Shown: positions 1-12,147, counted from the stretch's first letter. The stretch is 64,000 nt of DNA from Gonatopus flavifemur (GCA_018340375.1 JAFFJZ010000014.1:558001-622000); one strand, 5' to 3'. Made by a program: numbers and translations. Notes: generated by a model from the letters alone, not told the origin.

Positions 1-155
1 ATATATGACCCATATATGCCGCATATATACACCATATATGGATCATACATGTTATGAGTAATCCAAACATATATGAACCATATATGAACCATATGTGATC
101 CATATATGACCCATATATGACCCATATATGACCCATGTATGATCCATTCCCATTC
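1..155. repeat. 11-bp minisatellite, complementary orientation
   Basis: About a dozen imperfect copies of an 11-bp unit, ATATATGACCC and variants, run to about position 155 and end in CATTCCCATTC. The unit is the reverse complement of the one at 1490-1684. The array starts before the window does. Confidence 0.85.
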
Positions 156-180
156 ATTGAGGGGTATAAAAAAAAGCTCT

Positions 181-245
181 CCTACGAGAATTGAACGCGG
201 TTCTTTGGGACCGGACTCCATTCCCCTTCCACTGGAGCCACCGCC
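181..245 (-). repeat. tRNA-like (SINE-type) sequence
   Basis: Read on the minus strand, this segment has an A-box-like stretch (TGGCTCCAGTGG, around 229-240) and a B-box-like stretch (GCGTTCAATTCTC, around 185-197) at tRNA-like spacing. The acceptor and T stems do not pair well, so it is a tRNA-derived repeat and not a working tRNA. Related segments lie at 57641-57715 and 62245-62315. Confidence 0.5.
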
Positions 246-1440
246 GGTCGCTTTAAAGGAGCGACTTCTTCCACGTATATGAACTCCCGCTTATTCTTCA
301 GAACCATATATGGCTCGTATATGAACTCCGAATTGGCAGATCAACAATTGTGGATCACATATAAAACATATATGAGTTATTGCAGGTCAGATTCACAATG
401 AGTTCCTCAATATTTTTAGAATAAGTATTTTTCAATTCTTCGTTGAAAAATATGGTATATTTGTCAAATTTGTTTTTTTGCTCTTTCTTATTCTATTGTG
501 TTCACGGGTTTACAATGTGCCAGAGCTTTTTGTTTTGACAAATCCAGTTCTTCTCAAATGCGTGTATCTCCGAAAGGTCTCAACACACAGAATTACTAAT
601 AAGGCATAAAAGTTGGAATTTTTCCTGAACTTTTCAAAAATTCGAATGAAATTTTTTTTCCCAATTTGTGTCTAGTGGAATTTCTACGGTGGAAGTAAGA
701 ATGGTAGTTTATCCGAATTTGGACATCTTCAGCCCTTTGAGATCACCAGGAGTCCAAAAGGCATAGCAATACTTTTGGTACAGTTCTGAAAATGATAATT
801 TTCTATGACATCCAAGTAATATGAATAAAACAAGACAAAAAAGATAACTCCATAACTTGAAATTACACATCAATCAGTCCATGAAATGTCTCGTATCTAT
901 GCTGCATTACAAATCTTGAATAATCAAGCACGCGGAGTTCTCAGGCCGCCCTTGTTTTGTCTAGATCTCTCGAATGCCGTGGAGTAACATTTTCGAAAGC
1001 GAAACGAAAATTATCGTTATGTTCCACAAATTAGTTTTGCTTGTGGAATTTGAAAATCAAACGTATTCGAATTTGAATAAAATACTCTTTTCACTTCCAT
1101 CGTCGAATTACGGCAAAATACGTCCTTGGAAAGAAATTTTCTCTTGACTTTGTGAAAAGCTGAGGCAAAATTCTGAGTTTCATGCCTTGGTAATAATATT
1201 TTGTATTGAAAGCTTTCCAAGATACAGGCATTTGAAAAAAAGTGGGTTTTAGAGACCAAGAACTTCGACATATGTTGTAAACCTGAAATCATAATAGAAT
1301 GAGGAAAAAAGAAACAAATGATACGTATACTCGCATTTTCCAACAGAGAATTCGGGATAACCATTTCAAAAATACTTATGAACTCTTGGAAAATCCGATA
1401 TGAAATGATCCATACATAGCAAATAATTATACCAAATATG
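246..1440. other. non-coding stretch without recognised genes
   Basis: Scattered CATATATG and CGTATATG motifs continue to about 380. Beyond that I see AT-rich unique-looking DNA with no coding pattern, clear repeat or RNA gene. The open frames here are short and look random. Confidence 0.6.
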
Positions 1441-1489
1441 AATCATATATGTTTCTGACCGTTTCCTGCAAACATATATGTTGCGCGCG

Positions 1490-1684
1490 GTACCATATAT
1501 GCTTTATATGTATCACTGATGAAGCTTCGGCCACATATATGGGTCATATATGGGTCATATATGGGGCATATATGGGACATATATGGGACATATATGGGAC
1601 ATATATGGAGCATATATGGGGCATATATGGTCATATATGTTTTGTGGGAATCATATATGGATCATATATGGGTCATATATGATT
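1490..1684. repeat. 11-bp minisatellite (ATATATGGGTC)n
   Basis: Roughly 14 head-to-tail copies of ATATATGGGTC, ATATATGGGGC and ATATATGGGAC with an 11-bp period. The array ends in GATTCATTTCCACTAGGGGG. The repeat produces long open frames on both strands, rich in Met-Gly-His-Ile-Tyr, which are artefacts of the repeat. The array at 1-155 is in inverted orientation. Confidence 0.92.
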
Positions 1685-1699
1685 CATTTCCACTAGGGG

Positions 1700-2511
1700 G
1701 ATGATGCGAACAGAACAAGAAAAAGGCGAATTATTCCTTGTTGAAGTGGCTGTCGCATGAACCAGGATCTTTTCCATTGGTCAAAAATTGTCCGATTTGC
1801 ATCCGATTCCACACCTCCAAAAATCGAGTTTTTCGAAAAATGGCCGCAATTTTATTTGTCGATGAAAAAAATATCCTAGTTCATGCGATAGGGGCTCCAA
1901 GGAGGGATGATTTCCCGTTTTTTCCCTTTCTTGAGAACATCCGGTCGCCCCAAAACACTCCCACCGTCATTTTTGATGATTTTTTGTTTGCATTAGTGTA
2001 ACGGAAGAAAAATTTCCTCAAACCTGAAAACATTTTTTTGTGATATTTAATGTTCAATAAACATCCCTACAAACGTTCAAAACGATTCCTCAATTTTTTG
2101 TATGAGAGAGAAAATGTTGAAAAGAAATGTTTTCTTGGAAATTTTAATCAGAAAGACCCCTTGAATCGATAGTATTCAGAATCAAGTTGGAAATCCCCCA
2201 TAAAAATCCTATCGCTCAGTCAATTCCACATATTCTCTCAATATTTTCAATACATTGAGGGTATGGAAAATTCCGATAAAACCCGTTCGCCTTGTGAAAT
2301 AGAAGAAATTTCGATTCAATCAAATATCTCCTATATAGGCTAACAGATCACGTGGAATCTTATTAATTCAAATAAAAAACAGATTTTTCTATTGGTCCAT
2401 CCTCCATCCAATCTTGTGGGACAGAGGTGATGGTTAATTCCTATCCATTTCAAATCGGAAGTTGAGCCTTTCCAATTGAGCCTATTCATTGCAATTATTT
2501 TTGAATCGGTT
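1700..2511. other. non-coding stretch
   Basis: AT-rich sequence. The longest open frame (1738-2001) has no recognisable domain and no start or splice context I can defend. I see no repeat or RNA gene. Confidence 0.5.
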
Positions 2512-2829
2512 CCCAAGTAGCACCAGAATATACTATGAATTCTCTTCGAATATTCGAAATATGTTCTATGTATATTCCAATGAAACCGTTCCATAGGTGC
2601 TATGCATATTCATTGAACGTATGTAATCGAATATACAACGGTACGTCAATCGAACGTCGATTGACTGAATACCGTGCATTTCGAATGTACTATGTACGTT
2701 CTGAGTATATTTAAAACAGTCTCCTTCGAATATCCTATGGACGTTCATTATATATTCTTAGTATCTTATTCGTACATTCTACAAATGTTTTCATTCCGTA
2801 TATACTTTGAACTTCTGTTGCTGCTTGGG
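2512..2829. mobile_element. MITE, CCCAAG family, copy 1
   Basis: A 318-bp element with inverted ends, CCCAAGTAGCACCAGAAT at the left and the complement of CCCAAGCAGCAACAGAAG at the right. The inside is rich in GAATATTCG-type palindromes and has no gene. Copies of matching length and sequence lie at 7644-7960 and 22111-22428. Confidence 0.88.
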
Positions 2830-3087
2830 TTTTTATCGGATCCTTTCGGAATTTTCAACTAGGGTGATATGCAAATGAAATTACTTGCAAATACTTTTTT
2901 CATAATATTATGTTATAATACAGTGGAATATTATTATTTCCTCCGTTTCCTCTTATCCCCTAACATCTTGAAGCGCGTACTCCAAATTTGAACCAGTGTT
3001 GGAATCAACAATCATGACACCTTTTTCAAAAATCAATGTACGAAAGAAATATTTTGATTTAGAAATGTTTGAGGATATAGGTTCGAT

Positions 3088-3247
3088 CAGAGATGGGCAG
3101 TCTGAATTCCTTTTTGTACTTGAAGAACTCTTTCTTTCAAGTACTCTTTGATTCCCATAAAACAGAGATTTCCAACATCGAATCCCAAAGTACTGGACAA
3201 AGAAAAGTACTTGGAGTACGAAAAGTAATTGGGGCTGCCCATTTCTG
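3088..3247. mobile_element. hAT-type MITE with 8-bp target duplication
   Basis: A 160-bp element whose ends, CAGAGATGGGCAG and the complement of CAGAAATGGGCAG, match the CAGNGATGGG style of hAT termini. It is flanked by a perfect 8-bp duplication, GGTTCGAT, at 3080-3087 and 3248-3255, the length hAT transposases make. It has no coding capacity, so it must have been moved in trans. Confidence 0.9.
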
Positions 3248-3255
3248 GGTTCGAT

Positions 3256-5419
3256 GTATAACCCTTCCAGCTATACATGTATATTATTGCGACAACTTGT
3301 ATACTCATAGTTCAGTAGTTACAAGTGAAAAAGAAAGTGGGAGTCGAAATTTGGACCTTCTTCTCTAACTGGTCAATTCACTTAATGAGATTGAATGGGA
3401 TTGATCAATAATTGTCCAGTCCTGTGTCCACGTTAGCGACCAATAATTCATCAACTTCTGTGGACCATTGGATTTACCAATCGCAGGGCCATCTGAGGTC
3501 AATGGCATTGGCATAGGTGCTGCCATCAGCTGTGAAATAATGTGACCCATCATTTGCCAATCATCACAGAATTATTCTGGGTTGAAAATGATCGGTAATT
3601 GACTAATGACTCGTTATTGATCGATATACTGTAAAAGGTTGAATCACTCTGAAATACTCATACAATAACTTTGGAGTAAGAGGATTTTGTTCAAAGTTTT
3701 TGAAAATTCGTTTCCTATTTTTGTTACTTCAAAACTGTATCAACGGCACTGTGAAACTAAATTCATTCATGTGACATTATAACATATGATGATCTACCAT
3801 TTGCGCATTGCTAATTTGAATAGAAATCATAAGCCGAAAGCAAATTTTTTTGTTATGAAATGAAGTTTAATCAGTTCACCCAGTTAGGATAAGAATTTAC
3901 ATCCATGCTCCGGAATTGAAATTCAAACCCAAATTGAGTTTATTAATAACCTCAATTTATCGCGACAATTCTACCGTACCACGAATTATACAAAAGTTCC
4001 ATTAGTTGCGACATTTCTTTCTCTGGACATTTCCTTTTTTTTTTAGATCTAGCAAGATCTAATTAGATTTATGTAGACCTAAATCATTTCTTCCCGGATA
4101 CATACTTCAAATTTGGAATATCATGTATAGAATATTATAGAAAGCTATATTTGCATATGATATATAAGTGAACAGTGTACTGTTTCAAGCATGTGCAAAA
4201 TGTGTGTTTGGAAAATGTTCACATGAAATTCGAAAGTATCTTGCGAGGGATTTGTTGGACATACTTCAAATATCACGGGAAGGGAATCCTGGATTATTCC
4301 AAAATATTCACACACAAAAATTACTTGTCATATTTACCACAATTTGGAATGAAATTTAGCGAAGGAACAATTATGGAGTGTGATTTGCTGCAATTGCCAT
4401 CAAATCTACTGTAATTCACTTGTAAATACCACAATTCATTTTAAATGGTAACAGAAATTGTTTCTATCGCAGAGTTCCATTATGGAAAGATATCTCCATG
4501 AGATCTTTGAGATATATTTTTTTGTGATAACATGCAATTATAAGCTCGTCTATCAGGAATATATTCAACCAAAAATTCTGTAATATAAATTCGTATAAAT
4601 ATATCCAAACGTAATGTGAATTGTACTTTATTCTTAGAAATTTCAATCACTCAACACCTCGATTATAATACAAGCTCAAAGTACAATCAATTTTGCGAGC
4701 AACCACAATACCGTCAATTTCATCCTCATTTTTCATATGTTCGCTTGTCCTTCACTCATCTACTCAGTTTGGAACAATTCACCCCAACATTTAGGCGAAT
4801 ATGAAGGAGGGTGCTTGCTTTTTTGCCTTGAATGGGAGGGGGGAACGTAAATTCGAAGCAGCAACTTTTACCATGTGGGTATGAATGTATGTATGCATTC
4901 ATGTTATATCTAGAGCTCTCACAAGCTCTTCATTCCGTATTCATGTGACGTTAAAGTATGGGTATGTTACACCCTCAGGGTTGCGTGGTATCTACTGTGT
5001 ATCTGTTGCAGGCGCGAACTTTCTCTCTAACATTATTTACATCTCTTTCTTCCTTATCTTCTTGCTCGTTTCTTCCTCTTTTTCCGTCCTCTTAGTCTCC
5101 CCTCCGCTACATAGCTCGATTATACTTCCTCCCAAAAAACAACGTCCTCGATTGTTAGATTTTCTTATTCCGATAAAACTCGACTAAGGATAGTATCACG
5201 TGTTCATTTTTTCACATTATTCTCGACGCTTGTGCTTCATATTCGAAATATCATTGTTACTTGATGTGGAGCTTCTGAAATATTTCTTGCCATATTGTTT
5301 CTCAAATGTAACTTAAATTCTTGCATATTTCCAAGCTAAATTCTTTTGATGAATAACATGATATTAAAAATAGCATTCCATATGTAACTCCTACGCTTCC
5401 CTAGCAGAAATTATTCTGA
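3256..5419. other. non-coding, mostly unique AT-rich DNA
   Basis: No gene, RNA gene or clear transposon is recognised. A C/T-rich tract lies around 5020-5110. The open frames near 4168-4414 and 4885-5187 overlap one another and show no domain. Confidence 0.5.
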
Positions 5420-5631
5420 GCATTCTCTAGTCATCTCGAGGCCCTTGCAAGTTTTTCTCAAGGCGAAACTAGTCTAGTTGGACTTGCAAGTTAACAGTGA
5501 GTTCCACACAAGTTTGACTGGTAGATACTTCAGCAAAAATCACTTCAGTCATTCTCTAGGCCTCACAAAGGCCTTACTAGTTCCTTGTAAGGGACTTGCA
5601 AGGCCTTGTAACAATCTAGAGAATAACTGGA
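5420..5631. mobile_element. small inverted-repeat element (MITE-like)
   Basis: The left part contains CATTCTCTAGTCATCTCGAGG followed by CCCTTGCAAG, and the right part carries the inverted counterpart (ACTTGCAAGGCC, then TCTAGAGAATAACTGG). A further direct copy of the CATTCTCTAGG motif lies near 5552. No gene is present and the target duplication is not resolved. Confidence 0.55.
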
Positions 5632-5639
5632 GTGATTGT

Positions 5640-6056
5640 ATTGAGGTTATGTTGACCGCAAAATGAAAAAATCTCTCACATGTTCATTAAATTTTTGTAA
5701 TGCTTCCGAATATAACAATCATGTTTTGAATTCTCGACAACAATGCAAACACTGCTTATAAATCAATATGCATATTGAGTTCAATGCATATACGTGAACA
5801 CAAGATACCGCTATCAACGTTTTGACTAATATAGTTGGCGCAAGTATAATTTTTGATTGCACATGTTAAAATGAGAGCGAAATTTTCGCCGGATCTTGCG
5901 TAGAATTTGCGAGGTTGAAAAGATTTCAGAGGTTTACGTGGTTCAGTGATAAAAATGTATAGAAACCGACTGGCTCGGAAGAGAGTGAGAAAGTACCGAA
6001 GAAAACGTAAACTTCATGACAAGTGTTATGATTTGTTTGTTATTTGAACAGTAAAA
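5640..6056. other. non-coding stretch
   Basis: AT-rich DNA with no coding pattern or repeat that I recognise. Confidence 0.5.
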
Positions 6057-6135
6057 TTTTGTGGAAATCATATATGAGCCATATAACATGCACATATGAC
6101 CCATACATGCCCCATATATGAGCCATATGTGAACC
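6057..6135. repeat. short run of the CATATATG minisatellite
   Basis: Six or seven degenerate units of the 11-bp family (CATATATGAGC, CATATGACCC, CATACATGCCC and so on) in the same orientation as the array at 1-155. Confidence 0.7.
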
Positions 6136-6242
6136 ACACTGAGGAAAAGGTGTATTCATAATGTAATCTCCATATTCAATAATTTGGAAACATCCTGTAA
6201 ACCCTAGTGTTACTAGTTATCTCTTTGACATCTCAATATTCC

Positions 6243-7522
6243 CCCGAGGAAAAATAGTCTGATCTCCCATTGATCAATAACTGATCACATAAAGATTAGT
6301 TTTCAAGAGTATAGCTTCTGCTCGAATCTCATACCAATATGGTCATGAATTCATTGGAATCACATTGGTCAACCCGGTAAAACTAGTTATGGCTCAAGTC
6401 CAGGTAAAAGGAACAATGAAATATTCTGCATATATGCTGTTCAACTGGGGTGAGATTGACATTTTTGAAGTAAAATATAGCAGGATTTCCACGGAAATAT
6501 ATACTTGCCATAGTTTTACGACATGAGTAATGCGATTGATATTCGGTTCGAACATGGAACGTGTCGATGGTCATTCGAAAGAAAGAATGAACTTTGCAAG
6601 ATGCAATCGAGCGTTTTCCAGGGCTGTAGGAGACTGCGAATGGAGTTCGTGTCAAAAATCGATTGTCAAGAATACCTGATGAAATTTCGAGTGATAGTTG
6701 AAGAACTCCAAAGACAATTAGTTACTGGAAAGTACAGGAAACGTCCGGGGAAGGTCAATCATGTTTACTCAAGGTGTACTCAAGGGCGACTTTTGACGGA
6801 CTTTCTGAAAAATGAGATCTCTCAGAAGTACATCCAAAGTCTATATGAAGTCAGGGAGAAATTACTTTCGGTGGACTTCATATAGACTTTGGATGTACTT
6901 CTGAGAGATCTCATTTTTCAGAAAGTCCGTCAAAAGTCGCCCTTGAGTACACCATGAGTTAAACATGATTGACCTTCCCCGGACGTTTCCTGTACTTTCG
7001 AGTAACCCGTTGTCTTTGGAGTTTCTCAACTATCACTCAGAATTCCATCAGGTATTCTTGACAATCGATTTTTTACGCGAACTTCCGATGCACTTCCCTA
7101 TAAGCTTCAGTTCTGCAAACTCCATTTGCAGTCTCCTACAGCCTCGGGAAACGCTCGATTGCATCTTGCAAAGTTCATTCTTTCTTTCGAATGACCATCG
7201 ACACGTTCCATGTTCGAACCGAATATCAATCGCATTACTCATGTCGTAAAACTATGGCAAGTATATATTCCCGTGGAAATCCTGCTATATTTTACTTCAA
7301 AAATGTCGATCTCGCCCCAGTTGAACAGCATATATGCAGAATATTTCATTGTTCCTTTTACCTGAACTTGAGCCATAACTAATTCTACCTGGTTGACCAA
7401 TGTGATTCCAATGAATTCATGACCGTATTGGTATGGGATTCGAGCAGAAGCTATACTCTTGAAAACTAATCTTTATGTGATCAATTATTGATCAATGGGA
7501 GATCAGACTATTCTTACTCGGG
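6243..7522. mobile_element. 1.28-kb foldback element
   Basis: Two arms of about 610-650 bp are reverse complements over nearly their whole length, separated by a 21-bp loop (6853-6873). The ends read CCCGAG and CTCGGG, and a 3-bp TCC sits on both outer sides (6240-6242, 7523-7525), a likely target duplication. Similar open frames appear in both arms (6523-6885 and 7048-7242) only because the arms mirror each other. There is no transposase, so this is a non-autonomous foldback element. An RNA across it would form a very long hairpin. Confidence 0.88.
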
Positions 7523-7643
7523 TCCCTTGTTCAAGTGTAGAATTACACGGAGAAAAGTATATGGGATTGATTACCATTTGCCTTAGTTCTCATCGCGACT
7601 TTGGAATAGGAAGTGAGTGATGACTCGCGATTTGGTGATCATT

Positions 7644-7960
7644 CCCAAACAGCACCAGAATATACTATCAACGTTTTTCGAATATTCGAAATATGTTCTA
7701 TGCATATTCCAATAAGACCGTTCCATACGTGCTATGCATATTTATTGAACGTATGTGATCAAATATACGACGGGATGTCAATCGAACGTCGATGAATGAA
7801 TATCGTACATTTCGAATGTACTATGTACGTTCCGAGTATATTCAAAACAATCTCATTCGAATATTCTATGAACATTCATTATATGTTCTTCGTATCTCAT
7901 TTGTACATTCTACGATCGTTTCTATTTCGTATATACTTTGAAATTCTGTTGCTGCTTGGG
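7644..7960. mobile_element. MITE, CCCAAG family, copy 2
   Basis: A 317-bp element with ends CCCAAACAGCACCAGAAT and the complement of CCCAAGCAGCAACAGAAT. It aligns along its length with the copies at 2512-2829 and 22111-22428, and abuts the transposon that starts at 7962. Confidence 0.88.
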
Positions 7961-7961
7961 T

Positions 7962-9407
7962 TACGATGTTGACCTGTCGTTTCCATGGAGTCAAACTTCC
8001 TGAACCGGACCACTAAAAATTGATGGATTAAATTTTGCACTTTTTATTGAAGATTATTGAAGGTTTATGCAAACTCAAATAGATTCCAAAATTTTTTTGA
8101 AAAATTTCAATTTCTGCAAAAGTTATAAACAAATGAACTTTTAGGTGATTTATTGTTCAAGTAACGATATCTCAGCCAATAATGAATCAAATCCAATGAA
8201 ATTTTTATGCTAGATTGAGGAATAGTAGTAGATTGAAAAAATTTATTGTACGTATAAAAAAAATGAAATTTTGCAATAAATAATTAATTTTGCAATAAAC
8301 AATTGGAAATTTAACCAAGTTCTCCTTGTGCTAATTAAAAAATTTTTTTTATCAACATTCTATATATATATATATATATATATCACGGAAGGGATTATGA
8401 CATTAAAGCTGAGTGGCACTTTTTTGCCACCGCGCATGGAAAAGGAGCTTGCGATGGCATTGGCGGCTGTGTAAAAAAAAATGCATACCGAGCTAGTTTA
8501 CAAGATAAAACTATTGTTTCTACAGAAAAACTTTATGAATGGGCATGTGATTCTTTTAAGAAAATTGATTTTGACTTTTGTAAAGGAGATGAATACAAAA
8601 AATACGCAAAGCAGTTAGTCAATCGTTTTAATACAGCCAAAGCTATCAAGGCAACACGCCAGTTTCACTGCTACAAACCGTTTGATTCTACTTCTTCAGA
8701 ATGTAAAATTTTTTCAAGCTACTCGCAATCGAGAGTTGTAAAAATTTAAAAAAAACCATCCATGTAAATAAATAAATAATTAAAAAATTAAATAAAAGGC
8801 TTACTTACTTTTATTTCGTATGAATTTATTTGTGTATATGTAGCTCAAAACGTGAGCACAAGCGAGCTCTCGGTCTTTCGGCGCTGATGCCGTCCGAGCT
8901 AGGCCACAGTCGCGCGTATTTTCGTTTTTTTTTTCAAATATTCGTAACTTTTTTTGCAGTTGAGTGCACTGAAATCGGTTTACGTGTGTTCTTGGTGCAT
9001 GAATTAGAGAATGTTGATAAAAAAAAATTTTGTAATTAGCACAAGGAGAACTTGGTTAAATTTCCAATTGTTTATTGCAAAATTAATTATTTATTGCAAA
9101 ATTTCATGTTTTATATACGTACAATAAATTTTTTTAATCTACTACTATTCCTTAATCTAGCATAAGAATTTCATTGGATTTGATTCATTATTGGCTGAGA
9201 TATCGTTACTTAAACAATAAATCACCTAAAAGTTCATTTGTTTATAACTTGTGCAAAAATTGAAATTTTTCAAAAAAATTTTGGAATCTATTTTAGTTTG
9301 CATAAACCTTCAATAATCTTCAATAAAAAGTGCAAAATTTAATCCATCAATTTTTAGTAGTCCGGTTCAGAAAGTTTGACTCATGGCAACGTAAACAGTT
9401 CATCGTA
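7962..9407. mobile_element. DNA transposon with ~380-bp TIRs, internally deleted
   Basis: The left terminal repeat (about 7962-8345) and the right one (about 9025-9407) are inverted copies, running from TACGATG/CATCGTA inward to a shared GCACAAGGAGAACTTGG stretch. About 680 bp lie between them, holding only the C-terminal end of a transposase-like gene (8381-8749) and AT-rich filler. A (TA)n run sits just before the gene fragment, perhaps marking the internal deletion. The transposase fragment belongs to the same family as the one in the element at 40117-43927, which also has very long TIRs. Confidence 0.85.
8381..8749 (+). pseudogene. C-terminal fragment of a DDE-like transposase
   Basis: An open frame of about 122 codons with no ATG at its start, ending in TAA at 8747-8749. 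It encodes WHFFATAHGKGACDGIGG followed by a Lys-rich step and a helix-like stretch with LYEWAC. The gene at 40714-43299 has the parallel signature WHFQAAAHGRGPCDGAGG. In family members I recall from arthropods and Hydra, this block follows the YFSDG motif and includes a conserved Asp (CDG). Everything upstream, including the first two acidic motifs, is missing, so the fragment cannot be active. The reading frame itself is clean, which suggests a fairly young deletion. The superfamily name is uncertain. Confidence 0.75.
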
Positions 9408-9584
9408 CTTAATTCGATTTCACATAGGACTTATTACAATTTTTGAATATTTGTCACTAAATTACTATCCTTCATAGTAACCGTTACCATACTCTTCTCT
9501 CCATGTATAAGAACCTTCCATCGATGTACACGGAGAAAAATGCCATTCAAAAATTTATTAATTTTCATATGAATCTGAAACCTT

Positions 9585-9690
9585 TCCTTACACGGAAAGA
9601 CCGGGTCTATTAATATTCAGAAAAATGACTGTCAATTCAGGGAAGAAGAGGATCGCTGAAAAATATTCGTAGTAAGTCCTATCATAAAAA
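9585..9690. repeat. interspersed repeat, CACGGAAAGACC end
   Basis: The stretch beginning CACGGAAAGACCGGGTCTA reappears in inverted orientation at 58340-58436, including the ATGACTGTCAAT and GGATCGCTGAAAAA blocks. It is probably the end of a dispersed transposon. Other CACGGA-type ends occur near 7548, 9529 and 58892. Confidence 0.6.
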
Positions 9691-9900
9691 GACCAACCTA
9701 TCGAAATTATCGAATGTGAATGCGATTCTGAACAGCTGATTTTTCACATTTTTATTCGTGCGGTGATTGGTGGTTTGATTTGAAAAACCGACTTCACGTT
9801 AAATATGTATACAAATGACCAACCTACCGAAATTATCGAATGTGAATGCGATTCTAATCAGCTCATTTTTCACATTTTCATTCGTGCGGTGATTGGTTGA
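9690..9900. repeat. direct duplication (~125-bp spacing)
   Basis: An 80-bp block beginning GACCAACCTA(T/C)CGAAATTATC and ending GTGCGGTGATTGG occurs twice, at about 9691-9772 and 9817-9897, with few differences. Confidence 0.8.
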
Positions 9901-10079
9901 TTTTTATTTCGAATTTCGAAATCGAGGGAAACATATTTTGTGTGAAAAATGTATGAATCTTGGTGTTATGAATGCGAGGTTAATTGACGGGAAAATTACC
10001 CTCAGTGTCGAAGCAACAAATATATCATCGTGTTTATCGCTTTCACGGCAATGCAACGTAGCTCCTGATGTTTTCAGAT

Positions 10080-10405
10080 AAGTTTTTCATGAATACATAT
10101 GATAATCATTTGAATCGAACTACTTTGGTTATGTTCTGGACTTCGATGCTTTGTGGTCGATATCATTTCTTTTACAGATTAGATATCCAGAGTATAGCAA
10201 GAGTTACATGCGGACGAATTGATTATTCCGAAGGGAATGCAGAAATGATTGGATATTCGCTGAATTTTTTTTTCGGAGAAGAAAAGTTTTATTTATGCAA
10301 GGTCAATCATGACACAGGTGACCCAGTTCAAAGTCTCTCGTGAATTACATATGATGATCATTCGAATCGAATTATGTTAGTTATGTTTTGGAATTCCATG
10401 TTTCT
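10080..10405. repeat. direct duplication (~260-bp spacing)
   Basis: A 65-bp block containing ACATATGATAATCATT and GTTATGTTCTGGA (about 10088-10150) recurs as a diverged copy at about 10345-10402. No function is recognised. Confidence 0.55.
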
Positions 10406-11924
10406 TAAATTCTTCAATGACTCTTCGATTTGAATCTTTTGATGACATCTGCACGATAAAAAAAACTGCCAATTGGCACATAGCCTCCTCGTCCGTATTG
10501 AAATGAGGAAATTTTGCAAGAACGAGGAAAACTTCCCTAAAAAAATCACCCTCACAAAATTACTCAAATCATCGATTTCAAAGGAACAAAATTTCCACCA
10601 CTCCTCAACCGATTCGGCTCAAACTTATGTAAGACTATTATAGGAGTATAGGAGTACTAACATCTGGTATGAATTTCATCAAGATCAGGTGATTATTGGT
10701 ACTGCTGAGTGGAGATAAAAAATTTTTTCAATCATTTTAACTTGTGGTTTTGTAAGTTTCTATTTCCACCTTAGAAGGTAAATCACTGTATCTTCGTCAC
10801 TACATATTATTTTGCCAGGGCGTTGATAAAATCGATATTTGACCAATTGTGAACAAATTGAGGAGGGAAACCCAGGGCGAAATGGGGTACTTACCGTTCA
10901 CCACTATTTTTATACACTGTTAGAAATTTTTGATTAAATTTGCAATTAAATGTAATGGAAGCGATTTCCACTCACGTAATGGAAAAATAATTCACGCTGA
11001 AATTGAAAATTCAAGAACCAGTTCTTTGAGTTCAATGCGATGGAATTGAATTTGTTGCCTAGAAAATTGAATGACATGTCATTGGAATTTCCATTCATGT
11101 GCTTCAAACACAAGTATGATAGATAGATTAAAAAAAAAAATTCACATTGAACTCATTTTTGATCGCATAGTGGGGACTGTATAAAAAATCTTTTAAAGAT
11201 CTTTATGGAATTAAATTCATCATTTGTGCTATCTGGGCATATTTTTACAGTAATAGGATACTGCAATATCATTTATTTTACATTTGATTTGCATTGATAC
11301 CCAATTGACACTGAAAAATCATTGGGTAACATTTTGATTATGGATTTACAATATAACATCCTGAAGTTCATTGCTACATGCGGGAATAATATTCATAAGT
11401 TCGACTATCGGTACTATTTTGTTCTGGCAAAAATCGTATTGTGTGATCAGGTTCATTGCTGTGATATTGTGAATTATACATTTGTAAGAGAGGTTGTGCA
11501 CGTGAAGTTTTACGCGTTTTGTGCGAAATTAAAACATTACATTGTGTTGTTATTTGGTGTGACATCATTGTGTGTCCTTTATTGATTTCGATTCATCTCA
11601 ATTCTTTCTATTCAAATCGAATGAAATAAAAAAAAATTGTTTCAATATTGAGTGATTAAATTGATTTCATAATAGATTCCATATGCAATTTTGATTTCAA
11701 AACTGTGAATTTCTAATTTATGAACTATTTCAATTGCCCAATTATGAAATCAAAATAATTTCATTTCGACGAGTGAAATTTTCATCCGAAAAAAAATCGA
11801 TAACCCCAGGGGGAGATTTTTCAGTTGTTCATTTATAGTGCTGAGAATCATAAATTATAATAAGGCCGCCTCCGATCCTACATATTTTCAACCCTACATA
11901 ACACGTGGAAGAGAATTGTCTATG
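10406..11924. other. non-coding stretch
   Basis: AT-rich sequence without a recognisable gene. A fragment reading GTGCTATCTGGGCA at about 11228 resembles the end of the CCCAGATAGCAC MITE family. The open frame at 11322-11585 has no domain and reads on both strands. Confidence 0.45.
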
Positions 11925-11928
11925 TTAA

Positions 11929-12147
11929 CCCTAGAACACGACACTGGGGTATTTTTGTGCCCCACGACATTTTCAAAGTTATAGATGAAGTAGATATTGC
12001 TAAATATCGACCGAGGATCCTAACCATAATTCAGTTTAGAGTCCTAAGAGAGGGAAGACTCAACTAGAAGCGTGGATTTGCCTTTTGATTGCAACTGATA
12101 ACAACGCAAAGTGAGCGTGGGGTACGAAAATACCCCAGTGTTGTGGT
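11929..12147. mobile_element. decayed MITE, possibly piggyBac-type
   Basis: The left end, preceded by TTAA (11925-11928), reads CCCTAGAACACGACACTGGG. The right end is the inverted copy, with the shared core ACACTGGGGTATTTT and a degraded GTTACC edge. TTAA followed by CCCTAG is typical of piggyBac-mobilised MITEs. The right-hand TTAA is not intact, so the assignment is tentative. Confidence 0.5.

Noticed and set aside
1443..1704. Overlapping open frames encoding Met-Gly-His-Ile-Tyr repeats on both strands
   Set aside because: They are created by the 11-bp minisatellite, whose unit lacks stops in several frames.
6523..7242. Paired open frames in the foldback element
   Set aside because: Their similarity follows from the inverted arms; no transposase motif is present.
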